A stretch of 64,000 nt of DNA from Fremontodendron californicum (Eukaryota; Streptophyta; Magnoliopsida; Malvales; Malvaceae): the NCBI GenBank assembly GCA_030761205.1, contig JAULJL010000020.1:5647001-5711000 (forward strand), in the 5' to 3' direction. The notes beneath the pieces were generated by a model. The model was not told the DNA's origin. It did no database searches and worked only from the letters and a program-made list of their open reading frames with translations. The position numbers were made by a program, and so were the translations under genes. Positions 47,257 to 58,530 of this stretch are shown here, piece after piece (the stretch's first letter is position 1; each line of letters begins with the position of its first letter).

Positions 47257-48463
47257 TCATACTGGCAATGAGAAACCTCCCATACAAGCTTCTTCTCTCA
47301 CACCTATTTAGAAGATTTGATTCCAGTTCCTACTTCTCACTCTTAGCTCCCTACTCCCCACTTCTATCATCCTACTTTCTACCAACTTTCTACTTCCCAC
47401 TCAACATTTCTTTAAAAATAGATTAGTAGTTCATGGGTAAATGGTCCATCAGAAACCTTAAAACAGCAATATAGGTTCAAATGTAGCATCTTGATACCAA
47501 CACTTAAAACGTACCATTACACTTTAGAGAAAGAAAATAGCATCAAACTGAAAAAAATTGTATCTCAAATGGTGGTGTCTAAGAAACTAGGCTGTTGTTT
47601 ATTGTTATGATGATGGATGTACCAGAAGTTTCAACATAACATCATAACAATATAAGACAGCACCTCGTAAAATAGGCATATAATGACAACTAGGTAAGGA
47701 ACACACTTTTGCTGAAACCAATATTAAATTGATAAAAAGGTAAAAAACAGACAGCCAAAGTTTATATATCATTTCATCCCACTGGTGCAAAATAACAGGA
47801 AATTCTAGAAAAATATTTTCAGTAATATTCAAGGAGTCAAGGAACCTCTTAGACCAATTAAGTGGATAAGGGAGAGAAACAGAAATAGAAAATAAACACT
47901 GCTTTTATGAATCACCTACTTGATGGTTTGCCAGTTATATTAAAGGCTAAATTAGTTCACTTACAGTTTGAATCGTTACACAAATCAACATAGGTATACA
48001 GTCTACTTAGCAACCATGAAACTAATTTAGCACGATGCATAGACTCGAATCAGAACGATGCAGTTCAACCAGCAAATGCAGTACAATTTGGTTCTATCCA
48101 CATAAAGAGACATTAAAAGTGCGTTCCAAAAAAATGAATTCCATAAAATTTTGTGGAATTCATTTGAAATCTAATAATTTGCTTATTTGATCCAACAAAC
48201 CATCATTTCAAAATACTTAGTTAATAAATGCCACTACATAAGCCACCTCAACCATGATAACATCATAGGACACAAGAAAGCAAAAAACTGAATAGAGGAC
48301 AAGTTGGAAATACCGAAATAGAATTGCATCCACTATAAACACAACGTATCTTGAGTAATATGATTATTTAGATAAATTAATTATAGGAACTCGATTTTAA
48401 CTGAACAAAAAATGAGAGAATGTAACAAAATACTAATGATTAACAAGTCAATGGAAGAATACC
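47257..48463. other. Intergenic DNA / 3' flank of the TRAPPC12-like gene
   Basis: Includes a short perfect-looking palindrome at 48134-48167 (AATGAATTCCA...TGGAATTCATT). The 3' untranslated region of the minus-strand gene should lie in 48100-48463. Nothing else recognised. Confidence 0.4.
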
Positions 48464-49555
48464 TCAAACCCTAGTACAGGATGCGTCAAAATCATCAGGA
48501 GCAACTCGGGCAATCCAATTACTCAAAGTCCTCTTAATCTCTGAGTGATTAACATATGCCAACTCATACATACTACACAAATTGATCACCAAAGTCTCAT
48601 TCAACGCCACAGTAGGCACCCTTTCGAGTGCATTCTCCAGTACCTTAATCGAATCCGACAAATCTCTCAAATACATCAAACAAAGCGCCTTATTATTAAC
48701 TGCCACAACATCCGCGTGATCCCTTTCGATACACTCCTCATATTCCCTCACTGCAGAAACGTAATCTTTGCCTACCAAATAAACCAAGGCCTTATTTCTA
48801 TTCACAAGATTCCTAAACTCAACCTCACTCAAAGAAGAATACTCATCATTCTTCCCTTCACTTAAAATTGTCTCAACACGGTGAAATGACCCTTTTGCTC
48901 CTTCAAGATCCCCAATCTGCATCTGAATATACCCTAATTTGGAAATTAAAACTGGGTCTAGATAATCACGATTGATCAAATCCTTAATCAAATCTAAACA
49001 CACACTGAATTCCTTAGCTCCCAAATGATGCCCAATTAAACAATGTAAAACAAAATTTTCCCTTTTTTTCCAAATTTTGACAGACTCCTGTAAACTATTA
49101 CTTTCTTTTTCTTTTATTTTCTGACGAATAAAATTAAGCAAAAGATAAAACCGGTCTAACCCTTCTTGGCGATTCCCAAGCTTGATGGGGAGTTGGGCGT
49201 GGATGAACCGGAGGGAGAAGGGGACCATTGAACCGGAGCGGCTCGGATAAAGTTGAGGGTAGGTTTCGTATTTGTAATGGTGGCTGTTGAAGTGGTGGAG
49301 AGAGTCAAGCTCGTTTGAAGCGTCGGTGAAGCGGCGTAGTTTTGAGAGGGCGAGGACGTTGTAGGAAAGGTAGATGAGGTTGTCGTGGGGGTTGCTTAGG
49401 AGGTTGAGGGAACGGGCTCGTGAAACTTTATCGAGGATGGAACGCCAGGAGCCGCGCATGGCAAGGTCTTGGAGAGAGGCCAGCTCGTGGGCTAGGTCGT
49501 TCAGAGATCCGAATTGGTTCGTTAGAGGGTCGGTGGTCGGGGAGGGTTCGTCCAT
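48464..49555 (-). CDS. Trafficking protein particle complex subunit 12-like TPR protein
   Basis: Intronless 363-residue protein. By similarity to plant TRAPPC12-like proteins it would be a tethering-complex subunit acting in ER-Golgi or Golgi vesicle traffic. The N-terminus is low complexity (MDEPSPTTDP) then 'SLNDLAHELASLQDLAMRG' and 'WRSILDKVSRAR'. The second half contains at least three tetratricopeptide units: about residues 200-232 (SKLGYIQMQIGDLEGAKGSF), 250-283 (NRNKALVYLVGKDYVSAVRE) and 284-316 (VNNKALCLMYLRDLSDSIKV). It ends 'LSNWIARVAPDDFDASCTRV'. The GC content is clearly above the surroundings, and the start is the first ATG. It is shorter than animal TRAPPC12, as is usual in plants. 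The name rests on overall resemblance. Confidence 0.85.
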   Translation of the reverse strand: MDEPSPTTDPLTNQFGSLNDLAHELASLQDLAMRGSWRSILDKVSRARSLNLLSNPHDNLIYLSYNVLALSKLRRFTDASNELDSLHHFNSHHYKYETYPQLYPSRSGSMVPFSLRFIHAQLPIKLGNRQEGLDRFYLLLNFIRQKIKEKESNSLQESVKIWKKRENFVLHCLIGHHLGAKEFSVCLDLIKDLINRDYLDPVLISKLGYIQMQIGDLEGAKGSFHRVETILSEGKNDEYSSLSEVEFRNLVNRNKALVYLVGKDYVSAVREYEECIERDHADVVAVNNKALCLMYLRDLSDSIKVLENALERVPTVALNETLVINLCSMYELAYVNHSEIKRTLSNWIARVAPDDFDASCTRV

Positions 49556-50230
49556 GGTGACGAATGACGATGAGGAGGAATGTGAGAGGAAACTACGCGT
49601 ACCTTGGTTTAAAATAAACTAATGATATTTGGGAAAAAAAAAGAAAAGAAAGAGAGTAAATTATACACTCCACCCTAAACTTTTAAATCTTTCTTTATTA
49701 TATTTAATCCTTGTTAAATATAATTTTTGAGATCAAAAATTATTTTTCGCTGCGCAATGTTAAATAGGTAAAAAATTTAATTTTTATTGTTAAAATTATG
49801 ATTTGAAAAGCTAAATCAAAAAGCTAAAAATATAGCTTTTGAGATTTAAAAACTAGACTTTTGGATAAAAATAACTTTATTATTCTCAAATCTCTACACT
49901 TTTATTATTTTAAATATATATTTTTTTTATATTTCAATTCCCCACAATATTTTTTCACATCAATGCCAAACGGTTAAAAATTTTTAAACCATAAATTTTA
50001 TCATACTTTTAAACACATTTTTTTTAACCTATTTTTTTTTAAGAGTAGTCCATAATAGTACTTAATTTTAAGTTTTTAGCCATTAAAGTGATTATAGACT
50101 TTAGAGGTGTAAAAGTAAGTTTTCAAGTTCTTGAGACTTCATGATTCATGAATACTCAAAAGTTCTCTTTCATCTCAAATTCAATTAGGCCCGATTAGAT
50201 TCAAACGATCATTATTTAGTGCGATTGGAC
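49556..50230. other. Promoter side of the TRAPPC12-like gene and AT-rich DNA
   Basis: The first 60 bases upstream of the start are GC-balanced (probable leader). Beyond 49640 the sequence is AT-rich with no recognisable promoter box. Confidence 0.35.
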
Positions 50231-50259
50231 ATTTTTTAGAACTAATATCTATATTTGGG

Positions 50260-50815
50260 TTACATGGCACCAGTACGATGAACAAGGTTTCACTGTACTG
50301 GTGCTATTTTTTTCACTAGAGTTTCAAACTCTCATGAATTAAAATGTCCTTTCATGGGAGGGTATTTTTCAACTTTACTCTTGTTTTTTTTTTTAATGTG
50401 AATAGTGCAAAGATATTTTTGTCCTTGGCACTTAATTTTTTTATTTTTATTATGATTTTTATTTAAAAATGAAATAATTTTTAATTTAATATAATTAATA
50501 AATTTATTATTATATAATAAATTAACAAACATATATTTTATTATTATATAATTAATAAGATTAACTAAAAATAAGTAATTACATAAATAATAAAAATACA
50601 AAATTTTTTATTCAATTTTATTTTAATTTTATTAATTCATTTTCTGACATAAATATAATTTCAATAATTTTAATTATTATATTTTAACATATATATAATT
50701 TTAATATATAATTTATTATTTAATATAAATATACTTTTAATATTTTGTAATTATTTATTAAATATATATTTTAATATAATAATTTTAACGATATTTTTCT
50801 TCTCATTATAAAATA
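50260..50815 (-). mobile_element. Truncated second copy of the three-hairpin MITE
   Basis: Reverse complement of 50460-50600 closely follows 4495-4610 of the MITE at 4169-4876 (TTTATGTAATTACTTA... and the ATATAATAAAATATAT core). Also in the expected place are CTTCTCAYTATAA (50795-50810) and a perfect stem GCACCAGTAC/GTACTGGTGC (50267-50303), equivalent to the second hairpin. Both ends are degraded. Confidence 0.5.
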
Positions 50816-51588
50816 GGCTAATTATGGGCTCAAGCTCAACTTTCATCACATATAAGTTGGAAACTAGACATAGAGTACTTGGTAAGAAATCGTACTCAAA
50901 GAATGGAAATAATTGAGTTAGTAGGATGCATGAAGGCAAAGAATAATTAAAACCTAACATTAACCCATTCCATCGCTTATACAAATTAATATATAAAGAG
51001 CTAGAAAAGTATTTTCGTTTTTTTGGTAAAAGGCTAGAAAATTAACGTTGAAAACCTAGATCATGATTAGTTAAGATAACATTTACCAAAAGCTCGAAGA
51101 GGAGGTCCTAATAATTGAACTTCTCCTCCACTAAAGGGAAATAAAAGTTATTAAAAACAATTATCTAATATATTGTGAATGAAAATTTTAAAATTTTCGA
51201 GCAGAATTAGTAAGATGACACATATCTTTTAGAGTATAATAAAAAAAAAAAAAATGGTGGGATATGTGACAGACAATCATTTAATCCGTTCGTAAAGTTA
51301 AAAAATTTCACTACCAATGTATCAAATACGAACTCTTAAAAAAACACAATCCAAAATATTGCAAACAGAGAATAAATAAAATATAAATCATTATTTTATC
51401 AATTATATAGAATGAAAATTACATAATTAATTATTTTAATTTGACTTGAATAAAGTTATAGCCAATGTATAGTCACAATTCCTGAAAGACCAACTTTTTT
51501 ATGGGGGTAAAATTAAATAGGATAAAAATGAGAAACAAAGAGCTTTCACTTTTCAATTTGTTGTCTTCATGATAATCTGAGATTTGGC
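50816..51588. other. AT-rich DNA and 3' flank of the GDSL gene
   Basis: No recognisable gene. 51480-51588 should include the 3' untranslated region of the minus-strand GDSL gene. Confidence 0.4.
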
Positions 51589-52989
51589 TCAGAAGAAGTT
51601 GCTGATATATTTCTGAAGGACTGGCGCAACCAAGGCTCTGTAAGCCTTCTCGGTTGGATGATAACTATCCCAAAAAATATACTTAGAGACATCTGTACAT
51701 GTTGATGGACTCAGTTTATTACACAAAACTGCCACCTCTAGGTTTCCTGTCCCACAGCAGCCTTTGTTTGCAACTTCAAAGCCTGAAGAAAAAATTAAAA
51801 AAAAAAAACCAAAAAATTAAAAGGTTTTTAACAACCGCAACGTAAACTAACTAGAGAGACCAATTCATTTTCCTTGTGTAAATTAGAGAAAAGAAAAGAA
51901 ATATTAATGTTGAGTGCTAATAAAGTATACCATATTTTTGAGGGTTTTCAATAAGATGAAGCAAAGGATTATAGAAATCTAAGTACACAAATTTTCCATC
52001 GGGCATGCTTGTTTCAAGGGAATTCAACACGGCAGATAGCTTTTTGTTGAATAATCTAGCTGCTAAGTTGGGATCATTGGCACATTCCCTTTCAATTCCT
52101 CCTGCTAAAGTTCTTTGTGATGGCAAACACCCGAGTGGTGGCGCACTAAATACCCCAATTCTTCTTGCTCCCAAAGCATATAGTTCCTTAATAAAATTCC
52201 AATAATAATTAATATCCATAAAAATAATTATTAAATCAAACAGTAATTCAATTTGTTGCAAAATTAGAAATTAGTAATTAATTATTTATGGGCTGAAGAC
52301 TTAATTAGTTACCTTGTAAAACTCAGTAGCGAAGTTAACCATTAAGTCAGTATAAGCAGGAATATCGTACTGCAATTGCCTGGCATGGAGAACAAAATAT
52401 GTATTGGCAATGTCATTGCTGCTGGATCCAACTAGAAACATACTTTTGGCTAAGATGAAATTTGTTCTCTCTTCTCCAACAACAGCTTTCAGCTTCGCTA
52501 TGTATTCTTTAAAGTTGTCTATTGGTCCGACAGCGGTATAACAGACTGATAATTTGGACAAAAGTAAAAGATCATTGGTAATTAAGAAGAAAAAAAAAAA
52601 ACAAAATTAATAATAAATAAAAAAGTTTTGAGAAGAAATTATGTACGGCTAGTTTGGGAGTCAAGGGATCATATCCACTACCACCGGATGCAAAGGTTAC
52701 TCCAGTTATGAGATCTTGGGGTTTCAATGTTGGATCCAGATATGCTGGCATTGTATCTTTAATTCCCAATTCTTCAGCTGAAAAAGAATTACTAATTATC
52801 TAACGACTGAAGCTATATATATATATATATATAAATAACATACTGTATATAAACTGAAACTCTGATATATAAATGATTAAAATTCTATATATCTTCATCA
52901 TATAACAAATAAAATTTTCCTATGATTTTGATTTGAGCCAAGTTATTGCTATATTCTTTACTTATCCCAAAAAAAAAAACAAGTTATTG

Positions 52990-53024
<35 letters not shown>

Positions 53025-54146
53025 TATATTTTTTGGATAAGTAAGTTATTGCTATATAGTATATTTTCTTTCCCTCTTTTTTTTTTTATTTTTATTTTTA
53101 TATATTGGACATGAAGGAACGTGAACTCACAAGACATTGCCATTTCAAACATATGCAAAACATAAAAATTAAAGAAAATATATCATACCATCCATTGAAA
53201 TACTCATCCAGATTTCGAAGCTAAGTGCGAAGTTTTTTTCATGGGAGATGACTTTGAATTTGGCAATTATGTTTGACTAATTGTTATCTGACTCACTCTG
53301 AACAGATGTGCCACTTTAACCATTAATTGCTTTCCTTTTCTTAATTTTCCTTTGTATCTAATCATATATATGCATGAATTTGTATTTTACAGAGACGAGG
53401 GCTGAGACAGATATCTGAGAGATCCTAACTCTTTCATTATTCCTAAGGCGCTGCAACTGCACTAAACATTTGATAAAGGGATATTTAACCCGAAGAAAAT
53501 CTGAATGAAGATGAGTTAAAATAATTAGTACCAAGAAAAACAATACTTAACAAAAACAAAATCTGAATGAAGGCGAGTTAAAAAAATACAACGATAAAAT
53601 TAAGTTATACTCGTTGCAAGATTAGAGTTTATGTTTGAAAACTAGTTTTCTTTTCCTTTGTTTTCCCTCCCATTTTGAAGTATACAATATATAGTTTGTC
53701 AAGTGTTAACCCAACACCACGTATTTTTCAGTTTGATTTTCTCTTAGATAAAAATCTAAAGGCAGCTTTCAAAACTAATTGGTTGCAAACTTAAACAAGT
53801 CGATCAAGCAGAAACAAAAAATAAGAGTAGTACTAGTATATAAAAAGAGAGATTTGATAAATTACTATATACCTACTATATCCGAAGGGATTTTTCCATT
53901 ACAAAACCTTCCTGTTGGAACACCCCCATCAAAATCTTGGCCATAGGGGAAGAAGTTGCACCTAAGCAGAGTCTGGAGATCGTTGTTGTTACCGCCGTCA
54001 AGAGTCGAATCCCCGAAGGCGATGACAGCAGGAATCGTTTCATTTGGTGGTAGCTTTACCAAAGCTTTTGTGCTGATGAAAAGAGAAAAAACCAAAAGAT
54101 GAGGCAGCAAAAAGGTTGAGAAAGTAGAAAACATAATCAGTTCCAT
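51589..54146 (-). pseudogene. GDSL esterase/lipase, five exons, one apparent frameshift
   Basis: Secreted plant GDSL hydrolase family (SGNH fold). Minus-strand exons: 54146-53873, 52777-52647, 52545-52313, 52186-51931, 51782-51589, all GT...AG. Exon 1 has a hydrophobic signal peptide after MELIMFSTF and block I FGDSTLDGGNNN with the nucleophile Ser. Exon 3 has GSSSNDIA; exon 5 has FWDSYHPTEKAYR with the catalytic Asp and His. The coding length would be about 362 residues, typical. Exon 3 opens in phase as SVIPLSDQ and then hits TAG: one base is missing before DNFKEYIAKLK, so translation would stop at about residue 144. All other junction phases fit. It is either a recent pseudogene or an assembly error. 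Intron 1 (about 1.1 kb) holds (TA)n repeats. Confidence 0.85.
52990..53021. repeat. (TA)n microsatellite in GDSL intron 1
   Basis: About 32 bases of alternating TA; a shorter run lies at 52814-52833 in the same intron. Confidence 0.95.
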
Positions 54147-54192
54147 GATATTCAAGACAGATATATGATCCTGTTCTTTCTTTCAGGAAATT

Positions 54193-54231
<39 letters not shown>

Positions 54232-55674
54232 ACTTCTTGTTTATGAAAGAACAAAAACGAAGAATTAATCGAAGGGGATGGTTTGTCTTCCCACTATTTC
54301 TCTGCTTATTTTATACATGCAAATGACAGATTTTGATTAAATGCTCATATTAAAAAGGATCTTAGCTAGCTAGTAGTTACAGAAATAAAAGTTGGAAATT
54401 ATTTTTCGTAAAGCACAAGCAAATTTATCAAGTAGTATGTTTTAAATATATTAAAACTGTTTTATGGCGTTCTATTATTACATATTATTCTGCAATTTTA
54501 TTTTCAAAGTGTTCACAAAGATCTAATCCTGATTTTAAAAAAATAAAAAATTCAGAACTAATATTTATAATATGTTATTATAAGAGTTTATCAAACCTAA
54601 TTTTGTATTCTGCCTGAGTGAATTTATAGGTTAATTGTGATGAAGTTAGGTCCTATTATGCTGTAGGTTCTATTGTGATGAAGTTAGGTTAATTTTATGA
54701 ACCAAAGCCAGGTTAGGTTTTGTATATACAGAGAAAAATAATACATAAAAAAAGATGAGGCAAATTTAAGGGCCCCAATAGCCAAGAACCTAAAGGACAA
54801 ACTAAGGTCACAATCCATTATTAATTACCCAGAGTCCCCAGACAGATAAGATCCCATCCTTTTTTGTTGCCAAAAAGTTAATATGACAATATTATTATAG
54901 TTGCGAAATATTATTCTGCAACGACATTTTAATTGGTAGCGTATAACATTGCGCAACGACTAAATGTCATTGCGTAAACAATTGTTTAACAATCATATAT
55001 TTTGGTTGCCAAATATTTTACATAACAATAATATTATGATTGTTAAAGCTTTTACGTAACAATATTGATATAGTGGCCAAATAGTAATTTGCAACGACAT
55101 TAAATTTTGTTGTGTATCACATTGCGCAACACCTAAATGTCATTGTGTAAACTTAATTTTAGCAACAATAATTTTTGGTTGAAATTTTTTTTACGTAATG
55201 ATATTATTATGGTTACGAAATATTTTACGTAACAATTTTATTATTGTTGCAAAATGTGATTTTGCAGCTAAATTTTGTTTGGTTGCAAATGACATTACAT
55301 AAACGACAAATTGTGAGTAACTAATTTTTAATTTAGCAACCATATAATTTGGTTGCAAATATGTTAACATAACAATATAACAAAATTATAAAATAATTCT
55401 GAAATAATAAATAAAATTTTATTGGTAAAAATGATAACAAATTGTATAATAATATTTTACATGATTTTGATTGTACATGCACCTATACAATTAGACTATG
55501 AAATCTAAGTAACAATGAATACCATGTGTCTAGTTATATCCTAACACTTTCAGCATTCCATTTACATTCTAAGACTTCTCTCAGAGATAACCCACATTCC
55601 ACATACTTAGTAGAAAGTTTCAACTATTCAACCAACAAAGCTAATTGGCATGAAAATCTTGTAAACGAAACTAC
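54147..55674. other. GDSL upstream region and TTGCGCAACGAC-type repeats
   Basis: (TA)n at 54196-54229 lies about 50-80 bases upstream of the GDSL start codon. 54880-55390 carries repeated 'GCAACGACATTTWAWTTKGT', 'CATTGCGCAACRMCTAAATG' and 'TTTTACGTAACAAT' phrases: a diverged tandem array of about 170-bp units, reminiscent of subterminal arrays of CACTA elements. No termini were found. Confidence 0.5.
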
Positions 55675-57234
55675 CTCAGCACTTCCACTTTCAAGAAGAA
55701 CTCCTTTCAATTTACCTGTAAAGTCATGAAGAAAAACTTTAATATTTCTTTGTGAAAAGTTTAATAAAAGATGGAGAGAGAGAGGACTCTTCAGAAGCTC
55801 AATTACCGAAATTTATCCAGAATGTAGCAATTTTTGGATCAAAATTTCCAATCTCAACTGTCTCTCCAACTGTCCAAAAAGATTATAATTGAAAGTGAGA
55901 TAACATATATTTATATATGCACTGTTAAAAATGCAATGTAGAAGATATTCTCACCATTGTCCCTAAAAAACTGCCACCAAACTTTCCTGGAGCTCTCTTC
56001 GTACTCAAAAATCCCCGAGTAAAAGTAGGGCAGATAATCATACCTGAAAAACATAAACAGGTAATGATGCAAGTCATCAACGTTTCAGAATGAAAGAGAA
56101 ACATTGAATGTATCTAACATCATAGGAATTAGGCCTGACAGAAGAAAAGGGATAGACTGTCACATATGTGTGAGTCTGTGCACTAAGTAATGCCTTAAAC
56201 ACAATGCTTTGCAGATCGACGAGCATGATCAACATGTTCAACTCGTGCTACGCGGTCATACATCTGTCATGACAAAAGGTGTACTTACAGATCTTAAAAG
56301 GAAATATGATTATTGATTTGAGAATATTGTGCCTTAAAGGGGAATGCTGCAATATCTCCTACTGCAAAAATTCTAGGTATGCTTGTACAGAACAGACCAT
56401 TGACCTGGTTCATGTGCAGAGTCATCAATAATCATATCCACATACTCCATTAGAAACCATTAGAATCTCAACTATGATTATAAGATTAAGGTATGAAAAT
56501 AGAACAATGGTGGTCTAGTGGTTTTTTTAACAATAAAGAATAGAAAATGTAAAAAACATGAAAAAATTCATCAGGGCATAATATATGCTAGTATGACTAC
56601 TTGGTTACCTGCATAAAGCGACAATATCATAATAATAATATATTATGTATTTATTACTAGATACATGTATAACTACGCATTAAAAGTTAATAGTAATAGA
56701 TTGTATAAATGAGAACATAATTCAACCAAAAAAGTTAAAGATGATGCTCACCTGTATGCCACCAACAGTAGTATTTAATCCTACCACTTCAAAGGGATTA
56801 ACTGCAGGTTTTGCTCCAATACCAATAAGTATCTGCAGAATGGTGAAAATATAGGGTGAAAGGACAACTTGATCAGTTCTCCCATCACTAACAAGTAAGG
56901 AAATACAAAAAGAAATTTTACTTATAGCAAAATGGTTATCATGTCAGCTTCTATGGTAGATCCATCTCTAAGTTTAGCAGCAGCTACCCGTCCATCCGAA
57001 CCAGGTTCTAAGTTTTTGATAGAAACACCTTAGTCATAGGTTTAACAAGATCAAAATACTCACTTCAAAGTTATTAATCAAAATTAGGTGTTCACTGGCT
57101 ACTAACTGAAAATCAATTTCAAACTAATGGAATTTGCAGCCAGATAGATAGGCAGGTAGGCAAATACATGCATGGGTAGAAGCATGGTTGCAAACAAACT
57201 CAGATTGCAGGGTGTGTGTGTGTGTGTATGCGTG

Positions 57235-57278
<44 letters not shown>

Positions 57279-57373
57279 AGAGATAGTACCTTTAAAAATT
57301 TGACACCATTCTCTTTGTATAGTTCTTCATATCTTTGAGCAAGGGACAATATCCAGATTCACTTCAACAAGGA
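55675..57373 (-). pseudogene. Monodehydroascorbate reductase (plastid/mitochondrial type), 5'-truncated pseudogene
   Basis: The C-terminal half of an FAD/NAD(P)H enzyme that regenerates ascorbate. Minus-strand exons by homology: 57373-57290 (SLAQRYEELYKENGVKFLK), 57028-56940 (SIKNLEPGSDGRVAA), 56832-56752 (LIGIGAKPAVNPFEVVGLN), 56404-56333 (FAVGDIAAFPFK), 56263-56168 (MYDRVARVEHVDHARRSAKH), 56043-55955 (DYLPYFYSGIFEYE), 55869-55807 (VGETVEIGNFDPKIATFW), 55715-55675 (GKLKGVLLESGSAE). Lesions: an in-frame TGA in the first exon and a missing base at the first junction. GT donors read AT after ADM (56939) and after the QTH codons (56167). One extra T follows HCV, and a GC donor lies at 56332. The FAD-binding N-terminus and the final exon are absent. 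Confidence 0.85.
57212..57274. repeat. (GT)n-(GA)n compound microsatellite
   Basis: GT repeats (57212-57227), a short spacer and about 18 GA units (57239-57274) lie directly downstream of the first recognisable reductase exon. Confidence 0.95.
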
Positions 57374-57880
57374 CTGCAAAGCATGAAAGACAAGCAAAAT
57401 AGAGGCCACTGATTTACTAAAAAAAGAAGCATTATAAGCATCAGTTTTAGGTTTCATGTCAGAATCGCTAATTTCTATTAATGTTTCAAATAACTAAAGG
57501 TATACTGTTCAAAATTATGAAGCAAAATATTTATAGGAAATACAAATAATAAAAATAATGAAAATGAGTTACCGATTCACTGAGTTTAGAGATAGAACCG
57601 AGATTTTGGAGTGGAGCTCTTTGAGGAAGAAGGTTAGATGAGAATGGAAGTCCAAGCTTTTGATAAAAATAAAAGAAGAAATCAATGACTAAGCAGCAGT
57701 TTTTGGTAGATGAGAAGGAAATTTTGTGAGATTTGAAGAGATGAACGAGCAAAATTGGAGATGGTGACTTAGGGTTTGATGGGAAAGACTGATTTTGGGG
57801 AAGAAAATGGAGGGGGTCGGGTAGGGTTCAGGAATAAAAAGGAAAAAATCTTAAAAAATTAAACTTTTAAATTGATATTT
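57374..57880 (-). other. Leader-like segment upstream of the reductase remnant
   Basis: On the minus strand, 57530-57840 starts with CCTACCCGACCCCCTCC and AAACCCTAAGTCACC, typical of plant 5' leaders. It continues as an open frame 'LPFSSNLLPQRAPLQNLGSI' to a good donor (TCG|GTAACTC, 57570 area) but has no ATG at the right place. It may be the first exon of the lost gene or of another transcript; not recognised. Confidence 0.35.
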
Positions 57881-57904
57881 AGTTTATCTTTAGCTAAACA
57901 ACAT

Positions 57905-58318
57905 AGTCCTTGGCTACTAAATAAAAAAGGATCGGTACTTCATAATGTATCGATCCTTTTTGGTATTTTCTTAGAAAATTTGACTACTGTGTTAGAAAAG
58001 GATCAATACTTTATAATGTACCGATCTTTTTTGGTATTTGTTTATAAAATTTGGCTACTGAGTAAAAAAGGACCAATACTTTATACTGTACCGATCCTTT
58101 ATGGTATTTGTTTAGAATATTTGGTTACTGAGTAAAAAAAAGGATCAATACTTCTTAATGTGCCAATCCATTTTGGTATTTGTTTAGAAAATTTGGCTAC
58201 TGGATATAAAAAGGATCAGTACTTCATAATGTACCAATCCTTCCTGGTATTTGTTTAGAAAATTTGGCTACTAGATAAGAAAAATTAGTACTTCATAATG
58301 TACTGATCCTTGTTTTAA
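57905..58318 (+). repeat. 70-72-bp satellite, six units each with a hairpin
   Basis: Units of the form AAAGGATCGGTACTTCATAA, then TGTACCGATCCTTTTTGGTA, then TTTGTTTAGAAAATTTGGCT. GGATC starts at 57929, 57999, 58070, 58142 and 58213; a degenerate sixth is near 58283. GGATCGGTAC and GTAYCGATCC form a 10-bp stem around an 8-base loop in each of the better units. Confidence 0.85.
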
Positions 58319-58399
58319 TTGGTTCAATAAATAATATTATTTTAAAAAATAACTGATACTATTTTGGCCTTAAATTTTGATTTTTTTTTTATGATACAG

Positions 58400-58530
58400 G
58401 GTGTTTATTATTATTTCTATCAAATATTTAGGAAGAAAGTTGAAACTACATCACTTGAAAGCCAGAAAAAATGGATTGGTGATAGATCAGTTGGGATGCT
58501 TTCTTCACTTATTGTATCAGCTTTAGCTGG
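58400..58530 (+). pseudogene. Isolated exon of a peroxisomal NAD-carrier-like (PXN) protein
   Basis: After a pyrimidine-rich tract and acceptor GATACAG, 131 bases code for 'GVYYYFYQIFRKKVETTSLE', 'SQKKWIGDRSVGML' and 'SSLIVSALAG', ending at the donor GG|GTAAAC. This matches the second-helix region of the plant peroxisomal NAD carrier, a six-helix member of the mitochondrial carrier family that exchanges NAD for AMP. The reading frame and both splice sites are intact, but no other exon of the gene is visible on either side (58531-60800 is repeat DNA). It is a captured or relict exon. Confidence 0.75.

Noticed and set aside
54147..54155. Longer GDSL start three codons upstream
   Set aside because: The upstream codon is TTG; the first ATG is at 54146 and already gives a good signal peptide.
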